Shown piece after piece: positions 53,191-64,000 of a stretch of 64,000 nt of DNA. The stretch is from contig NZ_PZYX01000012.1 of assembly GCF_003047285.1 (NCBI RefSeq), positions 1 through 64,000 on the forward strand, given 5' to 3'. The notes under the pieces are model-generated. The model had not been told where the DNA came from. It worked only from the letters and a program-made list of their open reading frames with translations, and did no database searches. The stretch comes from Nocardioides allogilvus (GTDB lineage: Bacteria; Actinomycetota; Actinomycetes; Propionibacteriales; Nocardioidaceae). How positions within the stretch are numbered: the first letter of the stretch is position 1; every line of letters begins with the position of its first letter. Made by a program: the position numbers and the translations under genes.

Positions 53191-53218
53191 CCCTCACCCT
53201 CAGGTTGAGGTTGAGGGT
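53190..53218. promoter_or_regulatory. Nested dyad, probable MerR-type operator
   Basis: Inner CCTCA-GGT-TGAGG (53198-53210) and outer ACCCTCA (53190-53196) / TGAGGGT (53212-53218) arms. CCTCA..TGAGG is the usual half-site style of MerR regulators, and the next gene encodes one. A further GGCCGC-CTTC-GCGGCC hairpin (53247-53262) follows. Confidence 0.55.
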
Positions 53219-53366
53219 TGCGACACGCCGCACCCATGATTGACCGGGCCGCCTTCGCGGCCTACCTTGAAATGTCTCTGTTGTAACTCCACCTGTGTGG
53301 TTGCTCTTCCCCGCAGCCCCTTCCCCCGGAGTTACGCCCAACGGAGTAGGACCGTGGAGGGTCGCT

Positions 53367-53981
53367 GTGGCTGTGAACGAGAACGACCAGGACCGCCTGG
53401 CCGCCGCACGTGCGGACATCGCTGCTGAGCGAGCCGCCGAGGCTGCCGAGGAGCAGGGCCTGCTCTTCGCGGACGACGTCTCTCCGCTGCCCAGCGACAC
53501 CGGCTACCGCGGCCCGACGGCGTGCAACGCCGCGGGCATCACCTACCGCCAGCTCGACTACTGGGCGCGCACCGGACTGGTCGAGCCGACCGTCCGCGGT
53601 GCCACCGGGTCGGGTTCGCAGCGGCTCTACTCCTTCCGCGACATCTTGATCCTCAAGGTCGTCAAGCGGCTGCTCGACGCCGGCATCTCGCTGCAGCAGA
53701 TTCGCACCGCCGTGCAGCACCTGCGCGAGCGCGGCACCGACGACCTGACGCGCGTCACCTTGATGAGCGACGGCGCCAGCGTCTACGAGTGCACCAGCAA
53801 CGACGAGGTCATCGACCTGCTCCAGGGCGGCCAGGGCGTGTTCGGCATCGCCATCGGTGGCGTCTGGCGCGAGATCGAGGGCACGCTCGCCGAGCTGCCC
53901 AGCGAGCGTGCGGCCGAGGACGTCACCGACGTCGCGGGCGACGAGCTCGCCGCGCGGCGTGCCGCGCGCAAGATCGGCTGA
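53367..53981 (+). CDS. MerR-family regulator (Rv1830-like)
   Basis: 204 aa. MerR winged helix (about 55-120; GPTACNAAGITYRQLDYWARTGLVEPTVRGATGSGSQRLYSFRDILILKVVKRLLDAGISLQQI) and a C-terminal effector part. Conserved in actinobacteria beside ftsR and gcvP. GTG 53367 has GGAGGG 5 bases upstream; GTG 53373 is the alternative. Likely autoregulated through the dyad at 53190-53218. Confidence 0.88.
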   Translation: MAVNENDQDRLAAARADIAAERAAEAAEEQGLLFADDVSPLPSDTGYRGPTACNAAGITYRQLDYWARTGLVEPTVRGATGSGSQRLYSFRDILILKVVKRLLDAGISLQQIRTAVQHLRERGTDDLTRVTLMSDGASVYECTSNDEVIDLLQGGQGVFGIAIGGVWREIEGTLAELPSERAAEDVTDVAGDELAARRAARKIG

Positions 53982-54012
53982 GCCGGGCGCTGCCCTGACC
54001 CGGGCGACACGG

Positions 54013-54018
54013 TAGGCT
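54013..54018 (+). promoter_or_regulatory. Putative -10 (TAGGCT) of the gcvP riboswitch transcript
   Basis: TAGGCT ends 7 bases before 54025, just upstream of the aptamer. Confidence 0.45.
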
Positions 54019-54033
54019 GGGGTCGCTGACGAT

Positions 54034-54190
54034 CCCACGCGGGAGAGTCGACGGCGCGATCGGTCCTTCTCGGAGGAGTGGTCGCGTGCGTTGCGCCGAA
54101 GGGGCAATTCCTCCCCGGAACCTCTCAGGCACCCGAACCGCGCGGAGCAGGCAACTCTGAAGGTCCGTCCGGACTGACAGAGGGGGAGGC
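54034..54190 (+). ncRNA. Glycine riboswitch, single aptamer
   Basis: The conserved core segments appear in order: GCGGGAGAG (54039-54047), CGCCGAAGGGGCAA (54094-54107), CCTCTCAGGC (54121-54130) and GACAGAGGG (54176-54184). Only one aptamer is present, not a tandem pair, directly before gcvP. It would turn on glycine cleavage when glycine is abundant. Confidence 0.88.
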
Positions 54191-54220
54191 CGCCTGCTGA
54201 CCGCCAACCAGGGAGCCTCC

Positions 54221-57057
<2,837 letters not shown>

Positions 57058-57061
<4 letters not shown>

Positions 57062-58389
57062 GCGCGCCCGTCACCGACCTCACCGCCCACCGCCTGCGCT
57101 GGCGCCTCGCCACGGCCCAGGCGGACGGGCAGGTGCCGTCGATCGTCGCCGGCATCGTGCGCGACGGCGCCCTGGTGTGGTCCGACGGCGTCGGCGACGT
57201 CCCGGGGTCTATCACCGACACGCAGTACAAGGTCGGCTCGATCACCAAGACCCTCACCGCCGTGCTCGTGCTCCAGCTGGTCGAGGAGGGGCTGCTGTCG
57301 CTGGACGCACCGGCAGCCTCGGTGCTCGGCGACGTGGGCTATGCCGACCGCACCATCCGGCAGCTGCTGGCCCACTCCGGCGGGTTGCAGGCCGAGCCGG
57401 CCGGGGACTGGTGGGAGCGCTCGCAAGGCGGATCGTTCGACGACCTCGCCGCCGCCAACGACGGGACGGCTGCGGCGTTCGTCCCCGACCGGCAGTTCCA
57501 CTACTCCAACCTCGGCTACGGCCTGCTGGGCGAGGTCGTGGCCCGGCTGCGCGAGCAGACGTGGTGGGAGGCGGTGCGGGAGCGCATCCTCGATCCGCTC
57601 GCGATGAAGCGCACCTCCTACCAGGCCTCCGGCGTGCACGCCGAGGGCTGGTCGGTGCACCCCTATGCCCAGACCCTGATCCCCGAGCCGCTGCCCGACA
57701 CCGCCGCCATGGCGCCGGCCGGCCAGGTGTGGAGCACCATCACTGACCTCGCGACCTACTGCCGGTTCCTGCTCGAGGGGCACGACGACGTGCTCGGTGC
57801 GGCGGCCCTGGCGCGGGCGTTCACGCCGCAGGCGGGGGAGGAGCACGCCGGCCTGGCCTACGCCCACGGCCTCGGCTTCCAGATCTTCCGCGGCGGGTCG
57901 GGCACGCTCGTGGGCCACAGCGGGTCGATGCCGGGGTTCCACGCGATCTGCCTCGTCGACCGCGATCGCCGTACGGGCGTCGTGGCCCTGGTCAACGGGA
58001 CCGCGGGCGTGCCGGTCGCGGGCTTCGGCGCCGCCCTGCTCGAGGAGCTCGAGGCGTGGGAGCCGGCGCTGCCGCGGCCCTGGGTCCCCAACGAGACGGT
58101 GCCGGCCGAGCTCGCAGACGCCCTCGGTGTCTGGCACTGGGGCGCCACACCCTTCGTGTTCGCCTGCGAGGGCGGTGACCTCGTCGCTCGGCGCGGCCAG
58201 GTGGAGAAGTGGCGGTTCGTCGCGCAGGAGGGCCGGATCGTCGGCAGCCGCGGCTACCACGCGGGCGAGGAGCTGAGGGTCGTACGCCGCAGCGACGGCG
58301 TGGTCTCCCACCTCGACGTCGGCACGTTCATCCTCACCCGTGAGCCCTACGAGGCCGGCGCCCCGATCCCCGGCGGTCGGCCTTCCTGA
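57058..58389 (+). CDS. Serine hydrolase, beta-lactamase/class C esterase family
   Basis: 443 aa. Catalytic S61-x-x-K64 (GSITK), Y149-S-N151 (HYSNLGYG) and GHSGS as the third motif. No signal peptide. Substrate unknown; could be an esterase or D-aminopeptidase-like enzyme. GTG start overlaps the gcvP stop (GTGA), probably co-transcribed under the riboswitch although no functional link is evident. Confidence 0.87.
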
Positions 58390-58411
58390 CCGCCGGGGAC
58401 CGGGGTCGTCG

Positions 58412-59638
58412 CTACTGCAGGACGACCTTGGGCTCACCGCTGGCGGTCAGCCCCGAGGCGCCCTGCACGCAGGTGCCGCTGCGGACGGCGCCGCCGTTCC
58501 AGGCAGCCCGGACGCAGCCGCGCAGGGCGAGCTGGCCCCAGTAGTTCGGGTGGAACGACTCCTGGATGTAGTAGGGGCTGTTGGCGCAGCACGTGGTGCC
58601 GACGCGGGTGGTGTTGACCCACTCGGTCTGGTCGACGGCGCCCGGGCTCCGCCAGGTGTCGAGCCCCTTCTCCTCCAGCAGGCCGACGCCGGTCTCGCAC
58701 AGCCGGTTGCCGTTGAACAGGGTCGCGACGTTGAGGGTGCGGGTGTTGGTCAGCCCGCTCTGCACGCGCGCCTGGTCGATGGTGCTGTTGATGGTCGACA
58801 AGTAGACGTCGTTGGCCCAGTCGGCGTCCTTGTTCCAGATCCCGCAGCCGCCGAGGTCGTAGCGGGTGTAGCCGGTCTCGGCGTAGCGGATGCCGGCTCC
58901 GCGGGGGAGCGGGGACATGTAGTTGCGGACCAGCAGGGTCCAGCTGGAGTCGCCGTACCCCGCGTTGCGCATGGCCGCGCGGACGTTGGCGAACGCCTGG
59001 GCGATCTCGTTGCGGCGCGTGGTGACGCTCGAGGAGGACACACGCGCCTGCACAGCTGCGTCGTCGTAGCAGTAGTTCTTCCACCAGGACGGCGACGTGG
59101 CCCAGTTGCTCATGCACGCAACGATCGTGTCGCCGAAACCGAAGTCGTTGCCGCCGATGGAGACCTCGACCATCGTCACGTTGTGCGTCTTCGCGAAGTT
59201 CTGGAGGTCGAGGGCCTGGCCGCGCACGCTGCCGTTGTCGAAGAAGTCGATGCCGGGTTTCAGGTAGCCGTCGTCCGAGGTGTACGTCGTCGTCTTCGCG
59301 CCCGAGCAGGCGAGGTTCTTGCTGAGCACCCCGCCGATGTGGATGTCGGCGGAGCGGCTGCGGTGGCAGCGCTGGTAGGTCTCACCGGTGCCGGCCTCGT
59401 TGTCGAAGTAGGCCGTGGAGCCCAGCGCATCGTGCTTGTAGGAGCCCTGGTTGGTGTTGCCGGCCCAGCGGCCCGCCTCGCCGGAGATGTAGGACTCTCC
59501 GACGGAGACGACGTAGGGCGTCCCGACGCCCGGGCCGTCGGCGTGCGCCGGGGCCGGAACGACAGCGAGCGCGGAGAGTGAGACGGCGAGTGAGCCGAGC
59601 ACCGCCAGGGCGCGCCTGGAGATTCGAGAAGTGGACAA
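58412..59638 (-). CDS. Secreted SGNH/GDSL hydrolase
   Basis: 408 aa. Signal peptide with Arg-rich start and AHA cleavage site (about 1-33). SGNH motifs: block I VSVGESYISGE with Ser49, GGNDFGFG (block III), and SFHPNYWG (block V His). Nine or more cysteines (CYDD, CGIW, TCC, CVQG) suggest disulfides for an extracellular enzyme. Start is TTG 59638 with AGGA 9 bases upstream; no better start is available. Confidence 0.85.
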   Translation of the reverse strand: MSTSRISRRALAVLGSLAVSLSALAVVPAPAHADGPGVGTPYVVSVGESYISGEAGRWAGNTNQGSYKHDALGSTAYFDNEAGTGETYQRCHRSRSADIHIGGVLSKNLACSGAKTTTYTSDDGYLKPGIDFFDNGSVRGQALDLQNFAKTHNVTMVEVSIGGNDFGFGDTIVACMSNWATSPSWWKNYCYDDAAVQARVSSSSVTTRRNEIAQAFANVRAAMRNAGYGDSSWTLLVRNYMSPLPRGAGIRYAETGYTRYDLGGCGIWNKDADWANDVYLSTINSTIDQARVQSGLTNTRTLNVATLFNGNRLCETGVGLLEEKGLDTWRSPGAVDQTEWVNTTRVGTTCCANSPYYIQESFHPNYWGQLALRGCVRAAWNGGAVRSGTCVQGASGLTASGEPKVVLQ

Positions 59639-59673
59639 GACGTGATCCTGTTCGTGAAGTGGCCCCCCGAGCG

Positions 59674-59700
59674 TGTGACAACGTAGTGGCGTATGTCACA
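59674..59700. promoter_or_regulatory. TGTGACA/TGTCACA inverted repeat upstream of the SGNH gene
   Basis: Seven-base arms 59674-59680 and 59694-59700 separated by 13 bases, in the 102-base gap before the hydrolase start. On the minus strand TACGTT within it could be a -10. The spacing rules out a normal CRP site. Confidence 0.35.
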
Positions 59701-59740
59701 CCTTGGGAAGTACCAACACGAGCAAGATCGCGCGGCGGGT

Positions 59741-61131
59741 CTACAGGGCCTGCGAGACGCTCGACATGTTGAAGTCGGGGATGCGCAGGGCGGGGGTGGC
59801 CGTGCGGGAGAAGTAGTCGTCGCCCCACTCCCGGCTGAAGCTCGGCACCGTCGCGCTGGCGTGCGAGAAGCGGTTGAGCAGGTCGATCGGGCTCTCGTTC
59901 CAGCGGAAGTTGTTGACCGCGCCGACGATCTCGCCGCCCTCGACGAGGTAGACCCCGTCGCGGGTCAGGCCAGTCAGCAGCATGCTCTGCGGGTCGACCT
60001 CGCGGATGTACCACAGGCACGTCACGAGCAGGCCCCGATCCATCCCGGCCACCAGGTCCTGCTCGGTGCCCCCGCCGCCGTCGACCTCGAGAGCGAGGTT
60101 GTCGATCATCGGGGTGACCGGCTGACCGGTCATGGCGGCGGAGTGCCGGGTCTGGAGCAGGGCGGCCAGCGTGCCGTCGGCGATCCAGTCGGTGCGCGCC
60201 AGCGCCAGCCCGTTGTCGAAGACCGACTCGGTGTTGTCGGAGGCCCCGGCGACGTTGAAGGGAGCACTCTCGAGCCCGACCAGAGCGGGGTCGGAGAAGA
60301 GGTGCACGCCCTGCTTGACGATCCGCTCCCCGATGCGGGTGCCACCGCCCTGACGGCTGTAGACGGACTCGCCCTCGTGCGCGACGCGTGCCCCGGCACC
60401 CCAGTAGGCGTCGATCATCAGGTCGGCCACCGACGACGGGGGCAGGATGGTGTCGTAGCGACCGGCCGGCAGCTCGATCTGCCGCTCCGCCCAACCGAGA
60501 CGTCGCTTCACCTGCTCGGCCATCGCCGCGGCGTCCACGTCACGGAAGTCGCGGGTGGCCCCGCCGACCCAGGCGCTGCGACTCAGGCCGAGGTCCTTGG
60601 CCGTGCATGCGTAGTGACCGGTGGGCTGCACGTGCCGCAGCCTCAGCCCGCGTGAGGAGCCGAGATAGGTGGTCACCATCTCGTGGTTGACGAAGCCGTA
60701 GAGCAGGCGGTCCTCCGCGCTCGCAGCGCGGAACGCCTCACCGAGGGCCGGCGCGAACGCGTCGTAGACGGCGATCCCGGTGCGCTCGGGAGCCTCGTCC
60801 CAGTCGGGGCTCGTGCGATCGGCGACGAGCTCCGCAGCGTCCTCGGCCGCGGTGGCCGAACGGGCCGCGGCGTCGGCCGCCTCGACCAGCGTCGTCACCT
60901 GCTCGAGCGTGCTCGCGCTGCCGGAGACCGAGCCGGTGGCGGTGCCGCCGGCGGTCGCCACGAACGAGATGACCGTCACCTCGACCGCGACCATCACTCC
61001 GTTGGTCGTCAGGGTGTTGTTGGCCCAGCGCAGGTTGGCGCTGCTGCTGTCGGAGGCGATCGCGATGCAGTCGTCGGCCGTCGACGTGGCGAGGGCGTGC
61101 TCGACCAGCTGCTGCGGAGTGGTGGCGCTCA

Positions 61132-61132
<1 letters not shown>
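59741..61132 (-). CDS. tldE: TldE/PmbA metalloprotease-like subunit
   Basis: 463 aa of the TldD/TldE (PmbA) family, non-metal-binding partner of TldD; no HExxxH is present. [16 protein letters not shown] near the N terminus and [38 protein letters not shown] near the C terminus are typical. TldDE process small peptides and modified peptides. ATG overlaps the TldD stop (ATGA). Confidence 0.9.
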
Positions 61133-62640
<1,508 letters not shown>

Positions 62641-62646
62641 GGGTGG

Positions 62647-62668
62647 AACCTAACCATGGCGTTAGGGT
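62647..62668. promoter_or_regulatory. Facing -10 hexamers of the tldD and sulfotransferase genes
   Basis: On the minus strand TAGGTT (62652-62647) ends 7 bases before the tldD ATG; on the plus strand TAGGGT (62663-62668) ends 8 bases before the sulfotransferase ATG at 62676. Both predict leaderless mRNAs from only 35 bases of intergenic DNA. The two hexamers create the apparent dyad CCTAAC..GTTAGG. Confidence 0.55.
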
Positions 62669-62675
62669 GACGCGC

Positions 62676-63371
62676 ATGACGACACCGGCGTGGCTGGGGA
62701 TCGGCGCTCAGCGGTCCGGGACGACGTGGTTCACCGACCTGCTGACGCAGCACCCACAGGTCGGACTGGGCCTGAACGGCAAGAAGGAACAACACCTCCT
62801 GCACAAGGTCGGCGACGGCGTCGAGCCCGCATCGGCGTACCTCGACCTGTTCCCCGACGACGGGATCCGACGGGGCGACTGGACGCCGCAGTACCTGCGC
62901 CACGCGTCCGCGCCGGCGACCGCGGCCCGCCTGCTCGGGCCGGAGGTGCCGGTGCTGGTGCTGCTGCGTGACCCCGTCGAGCGGTTCCTCTCCGCAATGC
63001 GGCTGGCCGCGACGCGGGCGAAGTCGCCGTGGCCCTACCCGGTGCCGATGACGGTGCAGACCTTCAGCGGCTTCTATGCCGACCAGCTGGAGATGTGGGC
63101 CCACCACGTCGGCCGCGAGCGGATGCAGGTGATGGTCTTCGAGTCGGTCCGCACCGATCCGCAGGCCGCGGTGGACGCGGTCTGGTCGCGGCTCGGCGTT
63201 GCCTCCGTGCCGCTGCGAGACGTCGACCGGCCGTCCGGTTCCAGCAGCAAGGCGTCCTGGACACCGCCGGAGGGGCTCGTCGCCTCCCTCGAGGTGCTCT
63301 ACCGGCCGCAGGTGCGCCGGCTGGTCGACGACTGGGACCTCGACGTGTCGACCTGGTCGACGCAGCCCTGA
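62676..63371 (+). CDS. Sulfotransferase-family protein
   Basis: 231 aa. PAPS-binding loop GAQRSGTTWF at residues 10-19 and the 3'-phosphate motif VLLRDPVERFLSAMR at about 87-101. Would transfer sulfate from PAPS to a hydroxyl or amine. Short for the family but seemingly complete. ATG 62676 is chosen over 62643, which would lie within the tldD promoter. Confidence 0.85.
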   Translation: MTTPAWLGIGAQRSGTTWFTDLLTQHPQVGLGLNGKKEQHLLHKVGDGVEPASAYLDLFPDDGIRRGDWTPQYLRHASAPATAARLLGPEVPVLVLLRDPVERFLSAMRLAATRAKSPWPYPVPMTVQTFSGFYADQLEMWAHHVGRERMQVMVFESVRTDPQAAVDAVWSRLGVASVPLRDVDRPSGSSSKASWTPPEGLVASLEVLYRPQVRRLVDDWDLDVSTWSTQP

Positions 63372-63377
63372 GGTCGC

Positions 63378-64000
63378 TCAGCTGATCGAGACGCTGACCC
63401 GGGAGCCGTCACGTCCCTTGGTCACGCGCAGCTGGCTCGGGATCCGGGTCTGCATCTCGGCGACGTGGCTCACGACCCCGACGACTCGGCCGCCGTCACG
63501 CAGGCCGTCGAGGGTGTCCATCACGTCGTCGAGGGTGTCGGCGTCGAGGGAGCCGAAACCCTCGTCGACGAACAGGGTGTCGAGGTCGGCCCCGCCCGCT
63601 TCCTGGGTGATGACGTCGGCGAGGCCGAGGGCCAGCGCCAGCGACACGACGAACGTCTCGCCGCCCGACAACGTGGCCGGATCGCGGGCTTCCCCGGACC
63701 AGTCGTCACGCACGAGCAGGCTGAGCCCACCCCGGGACTCGCCTGCGCCGCGCTTGCCGGTGTGCTCGAGGGAGTATCGCTGGTCGCTCATCCGCGCCAG
63801 TCGCTCGTTGGCGGCTGCGACGACCTGGGTGAGCCGGTGGGCCAGGACATAGGCCGAGAGCCTCATCTGCAGGGCGTTGTCGGGGGACTTGCCCTCGACG
63901 AAGTGGGCCAGTCGGGCGGTGAGCGCCAGCTCGTTACGCACCGGAGCCCAGGCGGCCAGCGAGACGCTGACCTCGTCGGCGAGGGTCGTCAGGCGTTCGT
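63378..64000 (-). CDS. sbcC: SbcC exonuclease ATPase, C-terminal part (cut by window edge)
   Basis: At least 206 codons, open through the end of the window. Carries the ABC signature LSGGETF, Walker B LDTLFVDEGFGSLD and the distal H-loop VVGVVSHV of Rad50/SbcC-type ATPases. The N-terminal Walker A and coiled coil lie outside. Converges on the sulfotransferase with stops 6 bases apart. Confidence 0.88.
   Translation of the reverse strand, partial: ERLTTLADEVSVSLAAWAPVRNELALTARLAHFVEGKSPDNALQMRLSAYVLAHRLTQVVAAANERLARMSDQRYSLEHTGKRGAGESRGGLSLLVRDDWSGEARDPATLSGGETFVVSLALALGLADVITQEAGGADLDTLFVDEGFGSLDADTLDDVMDTLDGLRDGGRVVGVVSHVAEMQTRIPSQLRVTKGRDGSRVSVSIS

Noticed and set aside
59674..59700. TGTGA...TCACA as a CRP site
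   Set aside because: The spacing between the pentamers is 17 bases, not 6, so a CRP site is not supported.
62649..62666. CCTAAC..GTTAGG dyad as an operator
   Set aside because: The arms are explained by the two facing TAGGnT -10 hexamers of the divergent genes.

Overview
The window is high-GC actinobacterial DNA, most like Nocardioides or a relative. The evidence is very high GC with strong G/C third positions, many GTG starts and 4- or 8-base ATGA/GTGA overlaps, TAnnnT -10 hexamers with leaderless starts, and a block (about 48196-57061) in the same order as Mycobacterium tuberculosis Rv1822-Rv1832. Genus is an inference. I see no transposase, integrase, phage gene or CRISPR array. No stretch longer than 300 bases lacks a gene once the tRNA at 43962-44035 is counted.

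Positions 135-43199 form a steroid-catabolism island. Ring attack: KshA (1234-2364) and an HsaA-like monooxygenase (2498-3664). Next come a lipase, a KstR-like TetR regulator and two SDRs, one a 3-alpha-hydroxysteroid dehydrogenase type (4857-6953). A YCII/ECF42 sigma pair (7067-8757) interrupts. A complete side-chain beta-oxidation set follows (8858-14507): Hsd4A, FadA5, FadE34-type fused dehydrogenase, Hsd4B and a hotdog thioesterase. After it lie a CoA ligase, an SDR, two DUF202 proteins, and a TetR/alkylsulfatase-like pair. A five-gene Opp/Dpp-type ABC importer (19992-25551) precedes a long operon (25614-36318): old-yellow-enzyme, FadD17-type ligase, a second importer lipoprotein, ChsE2, ChsH2, ChsE1, ChsH1, Ltp2, a hydratase and a TauE-type exporter. 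On the opposite strand, converging on it, lies a KstR2-type operon for the last two rings: EchA20, IpdA, IpdB, IpdC, FadD3 and another hydratase (42336 down to 36388). It diverges from an SDR across a KstR2 box at 42359-42372. C24 side-chain enzymes plus a 3-alpha-HSD, without Mce4, CYP125 or KstD here, suggest bile-acid or related steroids; that is inference.

The main new observation is a recurring element, CCGnTGAGTGGGAC or CCGGTGACCGGGAC. It lies 29-31 bases before an nAnnnT -10 hexamer in seven steroid-gene promoters, and is centred about 50 bases from the inferred start in both directions of divergent pairs. It appears in front of nearly every steroid transcription unit except the KstR2-type operon, and looks like the site of a steroid-regulon regulator.

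From 43383 onward the content is mostly housekeeping. It runs: a small membrane protein flanked by direct repeats, tRNA-Pro(GGG), a secreted sulfatase, two CNNM/CBS membrane proteins, a CDP-alcohol phosphatidyltransferase, DUF881-DUF1290-DUF881, GcvH, a GarA with an N-terminal zinc ribbon, FtsR, a DUF151 nuclease-like protein, a second MerR regulator, a glycine riboswitch with GcvP, a serine hydrolase, a secreted SGNH hydrolase, TldE/TldD, a sulfotransferase and the C-terminal end of SbcC cut by the window edge.
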